DNA from: Prorocentrum cordatum
Lineage: Eukaryota > Sar > Dinophyceae > Prorocentrales > Prorocentraceae
Reading direction: 5' to 3'
Length of the DNA stretch: 64,000 nt
NCBI GenBank assembly: GCA_963575745.1
Contig: CAUYUJ010014627.1
Coordinates: 37,501 to 101,500, forward strand
Shown: positions 42,799 to 54,000 of the stretch, one piece after another
How positions within the stretch are numbered: the first letter of the stretch is position 1
How the letters are laid out: each line of letters starts with the position of its first letter
The notes under the pieces: model-generated
Told to the model about the DNA's origin: nothing
The model's input: only the letters and a program-made list of their open reading frames with translations
The model's database searches: none
Translations under genes and position numbers: made by a program

Positions 42799-44456
42799 AT
42801 GCCCACCGACAGCATAGCCGATGATCGGAAGTCCCTGAAGAAGAGGCACAGTTCAGTACACCTCAGGCACAAGCTGATGGTCGCTGGGCCTGCCGGGGTT
42901 TCACCCGATGTCATAACGATTGACGAGCAGGAGGAGGCGAGTAAGCCAGAAGGCAAGGAGTCCTACGAGCTTCTCAACGGCGCCGCCACTAGAGAAGCAG
43001 ACGCAGGCGACTCACAGTTTTCCATCCTACGTGAAATGCTGTCTGGGTGGATCAACCTCCTCTTGATATTCGTTCCGATTGGGCAGATCTGCCGATACTT
43101 CAACTGCGATTCGATGGTTGTCTTCTGCACGAACTTCCTGGCCATCGTTCCGCTGGCAAGCCTGCTGGGAGGAGCTACTGAGGCCCTCTCCGCCCACGTG
43201 GGCCAGCTGCTGGGAGGCCTCCTGAACGCAACTTTCGGCAACGCGGTGGAGATGATCATGTGCATCCAGAGCGTCAGGGCGGGGCTCCTGGAGGTGGTGA
43301 AGGGGAACCTGCTGGGCTCCATCCTTTCCAACCTGCTGCTGGTGCTGGGCATGGCCCTCGTGGCCTCGGGGTTCAAGCGTAAGGCGGCGACCTTTAACGC
43401 ACAGGGTGCCGCCGCCAACATGACGTGCCAGCTGGTGGCTTCCATCAGCGTGTGCCTGCCCACGATGTATGACACGGTGCACGGCGCGACAGGGGAGGAA
43501 GTATTGCAGATCTCGCGGATCTGCAGTGTGCTCCTAATGGGCCTCTACGGTCTCTTCATGTTCTTCATGTTGGGTACGCACTCCGACCTTTTCGTGGACG
43601 CGGGCGAGGAGGGGGAGACCGAGCGTGTCCTGAGCCCATTTTTCTCCATCGTGCTCCTTTTAGTCATCACCTTCATGGTGGAGAGAAGCTCTGATGCCCT
43701 GGTAGATGTCATCGAAGATGTGTCGGAATCCTATGGCATCTCCAAGGCTTTCATCGGCGTGATCTTACTGCCCATTGTTGGCAACGCAGCAGAGCACGCA
43801 ACCGCCGTCACTTGCGCCTACAACGGCATGATCGACCTGGCGCTCGGAGTGGCGGTCGGGTCCTCGACGCAGATTGCCCTCTTCGTCGTGCCTGTTGCGG
43901 TGCTCTTCGGTTGGGTGTACGACAGGCCCATGGACCTGAACTTCTCCATCTTCGACACGGTGTGCCAGATGCTCACGGTGTTCCTGGTGTCCCAGATCCT
44001 GCAGCACGGCAGCACGAATTGGCTGCACGGGGCCATGCTCATGTCCGTGTACCTGTTCATAGCTTAGCTGCCCTGATATGCCTTTGTTGAAACACAACAC
44101 GTACCGTGTTCAAAACGTCCGCGTCAACACGCTCCGTGTTGGCTCGACACGTGCTGAGCCACGCTTGGGCGAACGCATCGCGCCAAACGTACGTTTTCAA
44201 TCTCCGTGTTGAGCTCCATGTCAACACGCTACGGGTTGCGTGTTGCGTCTCGGGGCAGCTGAGGTTCATTGCCATCGAGACCCTGTACATCTCGGATGCC
44301 CGCGAACCGCGCTCCACCACCGACCCTGGCCTGGCCCAGCCGGGGCCCGCGACCCGTGCACGGAGGCCTCGCGCCCCGGCCGGGAGGCGCTCTCGCCCTT
44401 CGCCGCCGTCGTCCTCGTGGTTCTCCTCGTTGTCTTCGTCGTCGTCGTGGTCCTAG
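42799..44456 (+). CDS. CAX: CAX-type Ca2+/H+ (cation/proton) antiporter
   Basis: A multi-pass antiporter of the CaCA superfamily that would move Ca2+ out of the cytosol into an acidic compartment in exchange for protons. From ATG 42799 the uninterrupted part is 422 aa. There is a hydrophilic N-terminus (residues 1-80), then about ten hydrophobic segments. The two hallmark repeats are FGNAVEMIM (residues 147-151, c-1) and GNAAEH (328-333, c-2), with an acidic loop (DAGEEGETE, 267-275) between the halves. The frame stops at TAG 44065-44067, but that stop lies in a TIR element. Removing 44055-44263 as a GT-AG intron continues ...VYLFIAIETLYISDAR for about 60 more residues to TAG 44454-44456 and completes the last membrane helix. 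The first exon is otherwise intronless for 1.26 kb. An upstream in-frame extension (from 42646) is His/Ser repeat and not used. Confidence 0.9.
44055..44263 (+). other. Predicted GT-AG intron of CAX made of a family C element
   Basis: GTTCAT stands at both ends (44055-44060 and 44264-44269). Cutting before the first G gives an intron beginning GTTCAT and ending GCTGAG, so the duplication supplies GT and the element's end supplies AG. The join CT-GTTCATTGCC keeps the frame and turns the stop-containing end into YLFIAIETLYI. 209 bp. Confidence 0.75.
44061..44264 (+). mobile_element. TIR element family C, copy C3, inside the CAX gene
   Basis: The left end CTTAGCTGCCCTGA and right end TCGGGGCAGCTGAG are inverted repeats with about two mismatches. 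The interior matches C1 (ACACGCTCCGTGTTGGCTCG, ACGTTTTCAATCTCCG, TTGCGTGTTGCGTCTCGGGG). GTTCAT flanks it on both sides as a target-site duplication. The TAG in its left TIR is the stop of the unspliced CAX frame. Confidence 0.85.
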
Positions 44457-45240
44457 TTGAACGCGTTTTTTAGGTCTGGGCCTCGCCCTGCCCCCCCGGC
44501 TCACATCACGCGAGGTTGCACACATTTGCAAAGGTTTTCTACGGATTCTTCACGGGTTTCCTAACATGTCTGGCAGCCCCCTGCCGTGAGGTGATCGTGG
44601 GGGACGAACTCCCCCCCCCCTCACCCGATCACGCCCGCTGTCGCGAATAAGCAGAAACCAGGCTCGTCGTCGTCGTCGTCGAAGGAGGATACGCTGGGGA
44701 CGGGGCATAATCGCCCGCCGTCATTGTTCGCTTGCCGCGACGCCCGGGGTTCGGTGTGCGGGGCCGGTGGTGGCGGTATGCGGGTTCGGGCTTCCGAACG
44801 TCCCAGACCCCGTGCAGGCGTGAGGGCTGCGGGGAGACTTCGCTCTGGTTGTTGCCCCGCGGATGGGCGACCTTTCCGTCGATCGAGGGAGGTATCAACG
44901 TCATGCCAGTCGGACGACCCTATCCGCGCGTTGCCTTTGAAGGAGTACCAGCTTGCCGCAAGAACAGAAAATAGCGAAGTGGTTGCACGCGCAGTTGGGA
45001 AGACGACGCGCGTGTCGTTGATGCTCCGTTTATCGCTCCTGAGCGACCAGACGACGTTTGAGCGCCGTCTCGCCCTGGTTGTGGAGCATCACCGTCGGGT
45101 GCGCGCTCTGCCTTTCCCAGAAGTAGTTCACCTCCTCCTCCTCCCCTCCCTCCTCTTTCTCCTGTCTCCCCCCCCTCCCTCCTCATTTTCTTCTCTTCTC
45201 TGCCTGGTCCTCCTACTGCTGCTCCGAGTTACCTCCCACA
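44457..45240. other. Intergenic DNA downstream of CAX
   Basis: GC-rich with a C run (about 44612-44621) and a CTC/CCT tract (45130-45190). An open frame from 44724 runs into the RT-like fragment that follows, but its 5' part has no recognised motif. Confidence 0.4.
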
Positions 45241-45640
45241 CGGAAGAGAAGCACGCGTTAGTGGTGCACAGGGCTGGGGCCGCGAGAGCAGCCAGCAAGG
45301 AGTCCGATCCGATAATGTTGCCTTTGGTTGGGCGCAGCCCAGTACCGCTTCACGCCGTGTCCGGTCACAAGTATTTGGGCCTCCAGCGGCCAGGCGACCT
45401 CGATCTCAATATAGTTTGCGGCTCGGTACTGCGTCCTCGCAACGTGCAGTCTTGGCAAGGCGTGTAGCCTCGCGGCTACTTCCTGTAGCCGCGGCGCTGG
45501 ATTGTTCAATCACAGGTGGAGTCCTCCGTCAGGGTTTGGCGCTGGCAGTCGCGGAAGCAGCTCAAAGCGAGTTAGTCTGCGCGGGCGCTTGCTGTTTGGG
45601 ACCGTCCGCCCTGGAGACCCGCTGCAGTGGTGCTCGCGGA
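45241..45640 (+). pseudogene. Possible LINE RT thumb fragment
   Basis: Frame 3 reads HRAGAARAASKES...VPLHAVSGHKYLGLQRPGDLDLN, matching the LINE pattern in which a G-x-G-A-x-A-A-R stretch is followed by a Y-K-x-L-G block after the RT palm. The next segment is Arg/Ser-rich without clear motifs. Short and decayed, so a weak call. Confidence 0.35.
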
Positions 45641-46016
45641 GCTTGGCTGAATTATCTCAGGGCTTGGGCGGGCAGTGCTTGACGGTGCCGCCCGTCGGGC
45701 AGGCCTATGGATGCTCTCGGTTGGGGGGCCTGTGCCGTCGTGGGCGGGGAACATATCCATGTTCATGGCCTGACGAGCCCGGTCCCCAGGCCGCGACCCC
45801 AATGGACACGGGGCCTGTTCCCACGGAGGCCATGCGCGGCACGTATTTATGCGACCGTGTCTCCGAGGGATCGCACCCCAGAGTCCGGACCTCGAGGGCG
45901 TGGATCTCGTGTGGGTTATCTCTTCGCCGCCTGTGATGCGAAGCAGCCCTGCCACGGCCCCGCGTCCCAAGGCCGGACACCGACCCTCGGGCCTCCCTGG
46001 CCCGGGCCACAGTCGG

Positions 46017-46182
46017 TTGCACGCAGGAGTGACCCTTCGCCAGGCTGACCTTACGGTGCGCGGCTTTGGGCGTGCGGCTGGGGCCAAATCCGAGCGCGCA
46101 GGCCACTACTGCCGCACCAGACGCAACGATCCGTAAGCCGCGCATCAAGGTCACTCTTACCCAGGGTCACCCCTGCGTGTAG
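46017..46182 (+). mobile_element. TIR element family A, copy A5
   Basis: The left end TTGCACGCAGGAGTGACCCTTCGCC and right end CAGGGTCACCCCTGCGTGTAG are family A ends, with AAGCCGCGCATCAAGGTCAC near the right end. The middle differs from the other copies (GGCTTTGGGCGTGCGGCTGG), suggesting an internal rearrangement. Confidence 0.7.
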
Positions 46183-46214
46183 CCAGCACGTCAACTGGTC
46201 CCCGGTCCCCCCCG

Positions 46215-46365
46215 ACCAGCCTGGGGAAACCAAAAGGTACTGATACCCCTGCTCCCAGGATCTCTCCGGGGGTGCGTTCTGACCAGAACTTCGAGGCGAA
46301 TCCAGTGGTGGCGACGACGGCCTCCGAGGAGGCTTAAGAGGGTAGCGGTATGGCTATCTGACCCT
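46215..46365 (-). repeat. Interspersed repeat family E, copy E3
   Basis: Contains GGGGAAACCAAAAGGTACTG, GGTGCGTTCTGACCAGAACTT and GGGTAGCGGTATGGC. These match, in reverse complement, the elements at 33156 and 56075. The ends look like imperfect inverted repeats. Confidence 0.6.
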
Positions 46366-47404
46366 CCTCTGACAGCTACCCGGAGCAGGCCTGTGCCGAC
46401 GGGGGCGCAGGATCTGCACGGAGTTCACGTCGAGGCCCCGCCGCTTGGAGGGGTGCCGACAGGGACCTCCTGTGCGGGGCCTTGGTGCGCACCTCCGGCC
46501 GCTTCGATGTACCTCCTGCTGCCCAGTGCAGTCCCTGCCGATGTCTGAGGACTGCGGACCTACGGGCAGAGCTCTCGAGCCCTCCGCCGCCTCAAGCGGA
46601 GCGCGTCCAGAGCATGAGCACAGCAAAGTTACTGGAAGGCGTGGCATTGACCGTATAGCTCCGCACACGTTTGAAAAATGCTCTAGCGGGCAAGAGCACA
46701 GCAAAGCCCGAGGACAGCAAAGCACTGCAGTGTAGCTCAGCATCAGCACAGCCGGGAAGCCCCCGCGACATGTCCAGGAGCGTTGCTCCACGCCAGCGGG
46801 TGTGGCGTCGAGTGGCAAAACAGCCGAGCACTGGCCTTCTCTCTCTCTCTCTCTTTCTCTCTATTCCCCCTGGGCAGTCCACAGTGGCCGAAGGGCACTG
46901 GCCCCGCCCAGGGTGCCACCTTCTCTGCCCGCCTCGCGCATCGGGGGCGCGGCCTTGGGCTTCCGTGGAGGCTCGCGTCCTTTGCGGTACGCAGAGTGGC
47001 AGCCCCGCCTACCATGGCCTGTTCTGCTGCGTGGGGACCTCAGCCCAGCGGCAACCTGGGCGGGTGGCCAGTGGTGCTGATCTTCCAGAGTCCTGGGAGG
47101 CTTCTTCCTTCCTCATTCCTCCCCCGCCTCCTCTTCCTCCTCCCCCCGTTCCCCACGACATCGGCATTGCTTTTGTAGCTGCCTGCAGCGCTGGCGGGTC
47201 CTCCACAAGAGAAGTAGGACGGCCTTTGGTGCGCGTCGCGATGCGGAAGAGCGGAGGCTGGGGATGATGAGGATGAAAGAAAGTGGAGGTGAAGGGGAGG
47301 AAGAGCAGGGGGGATAAGTCGATGAGTAAGGCAAATGATACTGAGGAGGACAAGGATAGGACCGAGGAGGGGAAGGGAGAGAATAAGAGGAGCAGGATGA
47401 GGAG

Positions 47405-48010
<606 letters not shown>

Positions 48011-48054
48011 ACGAGGCCGCAGGGGCAGGCGGGGTGAAGCGAAAGGAGGAGATG

Positions 48055-48481
48055 CAGAATGAGGAGGAGGAGGAGGAGGAGGAGGAGGATTTGGAGCAGG
48101 AGGAGGAAGAGGAGGAGGAGGAGGAGCAAGTAGTAGGAGCACAGATCGTGATGAGAAGTATGTGGGGACACGTGTGATGATGATGATGATGATGATGCTG
48201 ATGATGATGATGATGATGATGCTGATGAGGATGTTGTTGATGATGATGATTATGGTGATGGTGATGCTGATGCTGATGACGATGCTTATGATGATGATGC
48301 TGATGCTAACGACGACGATGACGATGCCGATGGTGGTGATGATGTTGCTGCTGATGATGGCGCTGTTGATGCTGTTGAGCCTGCTGATGATTAGGCTGAT
48401 GGTGATGCTGCTGCTGATTATGCTGACGACGCTGACGATGGTGGTGATGGTGATGATGCTGATGCTGATGATGATGCTGAC

Positions 48482-48533
<52 letters not shown>

Positions 48534-48546
48534 CTGATGCTGATGC

Positions 48547-48584
<38 letters not shown>

Positions 48585-48612
48585 CGGATGATGGTGCTGA
48601 TGATGATAACGA
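48055..48612 (+). repeat. (GAG)n then (GAT)n/(GCT GAT)n array
   Basis: (GAG)n at 48060-48130, then about 430 bp of GAT/GCT triplets. Poly-Met or poly-His frames are artefacts. Confidence 0.9.
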
Positions 48613-48655
48613 GGCGGACGGAGGAACAAGAAGTGAGTACGCCTTGGAAACACTA

Positions 48656-48985
48656 ACGATGCTGACAACGCCCTCCAGTCCCGACTTCCTTCCCTTTCGT
48701 TCCTGTGGCAGTCATTCATACCGTAAACACGCTTACGTCGTCTCAAGCGATACTTTGGTTTCGAACAGAAGTTGCACTCCATCCGTGCAGATCCAAAGTG
48801 TTACAGCATTTAGTCGCGATGGTGTGGCGAGAGCTTCATTTTGATGACCAGTCACCCTCCATTTGTGTAGCCATTGGAAGGCTCAGGCTCTAGGATCGCA
48901 AGTGATGAAGGCCCCCGTGCCGCCCTACTGACACGCCTGGTGGTGCGAGGGGGAGGAGGCACTGATACGGAAGAGGGATACAGGA
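48656..48985 (+). repeat. Diverged direct repeat S, copy 1
   Basis: Shares blocks such as GTGTTACAGCATT, GCGAGAGC, TTCATTTTGATGACCA, GGCTCAGGCTC and CCGTGCCGCCCTAC with 49450-49775, in the same order and spacing. No gene was seen. Confidence 0.65.
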
Positions 48986-49449
48986 GATGGGAGGAGGATG
49001 AGGGCGAATAGGTGGGGAGGAGGAGCAGGACATGCTCGAAGCGGAGGAGGAGGAGGAGGAAGAGGAGGGAAGTCGGAGGGAGGAGGGTGGGGGAGGAGGA
49101 AGAAGGAGGGAGGATAAGGAGGAGAGACGGGGGAGGAGGGAGGAGGAGGAGGAGGAGGAGGTAGGAGGGGGATGAAGAGGAGTTATGTTCGCTACCCAGA
49201 AGCGAACTCATCGGGCAAGCAGCTGGCGAGAACACCTAAGACGATACAGATGAGCAGTTGAGGTGAATCGGACGGATGAGATGGACGAGGATGAGGAATC
49301 TGATGATGAGGAGGAGCAGGAAGAGGAAGAGGAGGGGGGGAATGCGTATGAACACGGGATGGGTGTGAGAGAGGAGCACGCGTGGTGATGCTGTTGTTGG
49401 GGATGACGAGGAGAAAGGATGCGCAGGAATTTACTACGCCAGGGAACCA

Positions 49450-49775
49450 CTAAAGATGCTCGCAAACACCCTGCAGTCCCAACTCACTTTTCTGTGGCTG
49501 CAGCACTTACGTGCGCACACCTGAAACAAGCTCTACGGAGTCTCCAGCGGTATCATCGTTTTGGAACGACGGCGCATTATATCCGTACAGTCCCACAGTG
49601 TTACGGCATTGATTCACGAGGCTGGGGCGAGAGCCTCATTTTGATGACCATTCGCTTTCTATCTGTATAGCCAGTGTAAGGCACAGGCTCCAGGACCGCG
49701 AGTGATGAGGCCCCGTGCTGCCCTACCGACGTTCCTTGTGGCGCGAGGGGGGGAGGCGCTGCTACGGAAGAGGAT
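49450..49775 (+). repeat. Diverged direct repeat S, copy 2
   Basis: The second copy of 48656-48985, about 790 bp downstream. GGA-rich DNA lies between the copies. Confidence 0.65.
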
Positions 49776-50014
49776 GAGGGCGAATGGGGGCGGAGGAGGA
49801 AGATCCGGATATGCTCGATTCGGAGGAGTATCGGGTATCGCGCTATCCGACGTAGTCGATGGATGACGTGGCACCCCGCAAATGCGGATACGAGTGAGGG
49901 TGCGGTGGGGACGTCGGCAGTTTGCGAGCCTCTGGGGAAGCCCGCCGCAGGAGCCAGAGTTTAACAACTTATGTAACGAGCCCGCCGCAGGTACCGATTA
50001 TTACGTTAAGCCAA

Positions 50015-50548
50015 TGTGGATAGGTCGTGGGTGGGTCGCTGGTGGGTCGCAAATGGGTCGCGGGTGAGTCACACATGGGTCGCAGGGTGGGTCGCGGGTG
50101 GGTCGCAAGTGATCGTGGGTGGGTCGCGGGTGGGTCGCGGGTGGGTCGCGGATGGGTCGTTGGTGGTCGCGGGTGGGTCGCGGGTGGGTCGCGGGCGGGT
50201 CGCAGGTTGGTCGCGGGTGGGTCGCGGGTGGGTCGCGGATGGGTCGTTGGTGGGTCGCGGGTGGGTTGCGGGGTGGGTCGTGGGTGGGTCGCGGGTGGGT
50301 CGTTGTTGGGTCGCGGGTGGGTCGCGGGTTGGGTCGTGGGTGGGTCGCGGGTGGGTCGCGGGTGGGTCGCGGATTGGTCGTTGGTGGGTCGCGGGTGGGT
50401 CGCGGGGTTGGTCGTGGGTGGGTCGCGGGTGGGTCGCGGGTGGGTCGCGGGGTGGGTCGCGGGTGGGTAGCGGGTTGGGTCGCGGAGTGGGTCGCGGGTG
50501 GGTCGCGGGGTGGGTCGCGGGGTGGGTCGCGGGTGGGTCGCGGGAGGG
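50015..50548 (+). repeat. GTGGGTCGCGG minisatellite
   Basis: About 50 units of 10-11 bp (GGGTGGGTCGC with small variants). Overlapping Gly/Trp/Arg or Thr/Pro/Arg frames on both strands come from the repeat. Confidence 0.9.
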
Positions 50549-50603
50549 ACGGCGACAACAAGCAGCAACAATAACAATAGCAACAACAAGAATTTCAAGT
50601 TTG

Positions 50604-50720
50604 TTCGCTCTTATCTGCTCGCGTGGCATTCAATATGCATATCCCAAACCCTGGATACCCGCCCTCTTCGTCTTCGATCGTGCTCCCTTTGGGGGGTATA
50701 TTCAGTCCTTGCTTGGTGAA
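50604..50720 (+). repeat. Interspersed repeat F, copy 1
   Basis: Contains CAAACCCTGGATACCCGCCC and TCTTCGATCGT. Copies at 52690-52800 (same strand) and 52330-52440 (opposite strand). Each is preceded by a CAA-rich run. Confidence 0.65.
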
Positions 50721-50754
50721 GCCCTTGGGAACGAAGGGTAACAGATAACGGGGG

Positions 50755-51130
50755 AGAGAGGGGCCACGAAGGGCAGAGAGGGGGCCACGAAGGGCGACAG
50801 CGGGGCCATGAAGGGCATGCATATGGGGCCACGACGGGCGCGAACGAGCGGGGTCCACGAAGGGCATCCGTATATGGGGCCACAAAAGGCGACAGCGGGG
50901 CCACTGAGGGCAGCAAAGGGGCCACGAATGGCAGCTAGAGGGCCACGAAGGGCGACAGCGGGGCTACGAAGGGCATGCGTCTGGGGCCACGACGGACGAC
51001 TGCGAGCGGGGGCCACGAAGGGCATATAATGCGGGGCCACAATGGGCAGCGACGGGGCCACTGAGGGCAGCAACGGGGCCACGAAGGGCAGCGAGCGAAG
51101 GCGACCGCGGAACCAGTACGGGCAGCGAGG
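50755..51130 (+). repeat. GGGGCCACGAAGGGC minisatellite
   Basis: Units of about 15-33 bp built on GGGGCCACGAAGGGCAGCGA. The GGGGCCACGAAG core resembles part of the ~90-bp satellite at 1-640. Confidence 0.8.
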
Positions 51131-51245
51131 GGCATCGAAGGCGGGCGCGAAGGGCAGCGAGCGGCGACTGCAGTTCCTAACGAGCTGGTCGGGCGGGCAG
51201 GCCCAGACGGGCGGGTCGAGCGGGCGGGTCGTTGAAGCGTAAATT

Positions 51246-52135
51246 CTGTTTGAACCGCCAGGCAATATGTCGCGGGAGCGCGATTCCTGAGTGTCGAGGA
51301 GCGGCATCTTAATACATTGTGAGGAAGTATCAGGCGGGAGCCGCGATTCGGTGGTAAGCTGCAAGGAAGTCCCAAGCTAGAGCGCGATTCTTCATTACTT
51401 GGTAAGAAAGTATCAAGCGGGAACCGCGATCCGGTGGTAAATTTCAAGAAAGTCCTACGCGAGAGCGCGATTCTTCCATACAATGTGAGGAAGGATCAGG
51501 CGGGAGCCGTTGTTGAACTCTCCCCCCCCACCGGTGCACATTGGTTTTTTTCGATCGAAGTGCCACCCCTGGGGCTCGCACTTTGTTTTTTCTCAAGGAA
51601 AGTCTTCCTGCTCAAACTGTGCCCCTGCCCCCCGGGCTACAACAACAACGGCTCCCGCCTGAGACTTCCTTGATTTTTACTCAGGACCCCCGCTCCCGCC
51701 TGAGATTTCCGCGCAATTTACTCAGGAAAGGCGCTCCCGTCTGAGACTCCCTCGCAATGTAATCAAGACCCCCGCTCCCGCCTGAGATTTCCGTGCAATT
51801 TACGTGGGAACGACGCTCCCGCCTGAGACTTCTTCGAATTTTACTCAGGACCTCCGCTCCTGCCTGACATTTCCGCGCAATTGGCTCAGGAACGGCGCTC
51901 CCGCCTGAGACTTCCTTGCAATTTAGTGAGGACCCCCGCTCCCGCCTGAGATTTCCGTGCGATTTGCTCAGGAACGGCGCTCCCGCTTGAGACTTCCTCG
52001 CAACTTAGTCAGGGCCCCCGCTTCCGCTTGAGATTTCATCACAATGTACTCAGGACTGCGCTCTCGCGTGCGACGTCCTCACAAATTATTCTGGAATTGC
52101 GTTTCGGCGCTCAGGAACCACGCACGCGCCAAGGA
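51246..52135. repeat. Foldback of a ~41-bp minisatellite around element D1
   Basis: The left arm (51246-51506) carries units of the form GAGGAAGTATCAGGCGGGAG. The right arm (51650-52135) carries the reverse complement (CTCCCGCCTGAGACTTCC). Between them lies a ~145-bp segment starting GTTGTTGAACTC and ending TACAACAACAACGGC. The minisatellite therefore reverses orientation exactly at this segment. Confidence 0.75.
51503..51652 (-). mobile_element. Element D1, CAA/TTG-ended, at the centre of a foldback
   Basis: It has TTG-rich and CAA-rich ends and shares inner blocks (ATCGAAGTGCC, GGGCTCGCACTTTGTTTTTT, CTTCCTG, CAAACTG) in reverse complement with 52443-52660 and 53776-53945. Confidence 0.6.
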
Positions 52136-52329
52136 CGCCTTCACAACGTGGTATCTTCCCTCTTCCTTCGTCCTTCCCCCTCCCCTTCCTCCCACTCTCC
52201 CTCGTTCTTCCCCTCCTCCTCTTGCAGGGCCCGCGCCAATTCCAATGGCGGGCAGAGAGATGTACGCCCCCGAAGGATTGTCCGCCCGTTCCGGTTTGCC
52301 CGTACGTCCAAGCCCGCCGGCCCCAGCAA

Positions 52330-52800
52330 AGAGAAATAATCCCCCCGAAAGGGGTGTGATCGAAGACGAAGAGGGCGGGCATCGAGGGTGTAGGGTATAC
52401 GTGTTGAATGACTCGCGGGCAAGTAAGAGCGTACAGCCTTAAAATGGTTGTTGTTGTTGTTGTTCTTATTATTATTGTTGTCGCTGTTGTAAACAAGGGG
52501 CCGGCAACGCAGTTGACCTTCAATATTTTCCCTGATAAAAAACAGGGTGCGAGCCCTGGGAAGGGCACTTCAATCGAAAAAACAATGTGCACCGGACGGG
52601 GGGGATCAACAACAATTATTCTTCAGAAGAGAGAATTCAACAACAATAATAATAACAACAACAACATTAACAACACCCATCATTCCAAGACTGTTCGCCC
52701 CAACCGGTCCGCGTGTCATTCACTAAGCACATCCCAAACCCTGGATACCCGCCCTCTTTGTCTTCGATCGTACCCCTTTTGGGGGTTATGTTCCTGCCTT
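52330..52800. repeat. Foldback: inverted F copies around element D2
   Basis: F on the minus strand (52330-52440), element D2 (52443-52660: TTGTTGTTGTTG, CCCTGATAAAAAACAGGG, CTTCAATCGAAAAAACA, TTCAACAACAATAAT), then F on the plus strand (52690-52800). The arrangement mirrors the foldback at 51246-52135. Confidence 0.65.
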
Positions 52801-53099
52801 GCCACGTGTAATTGGAGAACCCCCTAAACAGGGAAAGGACATGGAAAAGACACAAAGAGAGGACGAAGGGATCGGAGGAAGGGAGAGATCAGAGGGGCAA
52901 GAGGGAGGGACGACGATGATTTCCGCCGCGAGTTGCGATTCAGTTTGCGCCATGGCTTGCGCCAGCCATTCCAGCACAGGTTAACAAAGGCTTCGCCATG
53001 GGTCGCGCCATAAACAGCGCCAGTGTAACACCTCTGGTGCTGCTCGGCGAGGTGTTGGAGGCGAGGGAGAGGGAATCGGATGGAGGGGGGAGGCGGCCC

Positions 53100-53890
53100 G
53101 GGAGGAGGGAGGAGCAGGAAGGTAAGACTGCGAATGTTCGAAGAAGTCCTAGGCGAAAGCGCCATTCCATAAGGAAGTTTCGGGCGGCAGCCCACGACGG
53201 GCGGGCGATCCAATGACGGGCGGGTCGGGCGGGTGGGACATCCAGGCGGGATGCCTGAGTAGGGCGAGAGCGCGATTCCTAAGTAATCTGTGTCGGCGTC
53301 CTTGGCGCGAGCCTGGTGCCTGAGCGTAGATAGCGCGATGTCTGAATAAACTGCGAAAAGTCACAGGCGAGAACGCAATTCCTGAAAAGTGGATGTCTGG
53401 CGGGAGCGGTGGTCTAGATTAAAGCGCAAGGGAATCTTAAGAGGGAGCGCCGTTCTTGAGTGAATTGCCACGAAGCCTCAGACGGGAGGGGGGGTCCTGA
53501 CTAGATTGCGAGGAAGCCACAGGCGGGAGCGCCGATCCTGAGTACATTGGGAGGAACTCTCAGGCGGGAGCGGGGGTCCTGCGTAACATTGGAGGAAGTC
53601 TACATCGGGAATTGTTGTTGTTGTAGTCCGGGGGAGCAACAACGCTGTTTGACCAAGGTTAGATTGTGACGAAATCTCCAGCGGGAGCGCCGTTCCCGAG
53701 TACATTGGGAGGAAGTCTCAGACGGGAGGGGGGGTTTTCAGTGAATTTGGAGGAAGTCTTGGGCGGGAGCCGTTGTTGTTGTAGTCTGGGAGGCCAGGGG
53801 CACAGTTTGACCAGGAAGCCTTTCCCTGTCACAAAAACAGGGTGCGAGCGTCGAAGGGTACAACGCGATTGAGAAAAAACATGCGCCGGT
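53100..53890 (+). repeat. ~41-bp minisatellite with D elements
   Basis: Units such as CCTGAGTACATTGGGAGGAA followed by CTCTCAGGCGGGAGCG. It is interrupted near 53609-53655 and 53776 by TTGTTGTTGTAGTC segments, the left ends of D-type elements. Confidence 0.75.
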
Positions 53891-54000
53891 GAGGGGTGAT
53901 CAACAATGACTATTCTTCAGAAGTGAGAGTTCAACAACAACAACAACCACAACCACAACCACAACCAGAACAACCACAACAACTACAACAACAACAACGC
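53776..54000 (+). mobile_element. Element D4
   Basis: Starts GTTGTTGTTGTAGTCTGG and includes CAGTTTGACCAGGAAGCC, CACAAAAACAGGGTGCGAGC and GATTGAGAAAAAACATGC. It ends in a long CAA/CCACAA run. Confidence 0.55.

Noticed and set aside
50001-50629. Frames of about 200 aa with Thr/Pro/Arg repeats
   Set aside because: Translations of the GTGGGTCGCGG minisatellite.
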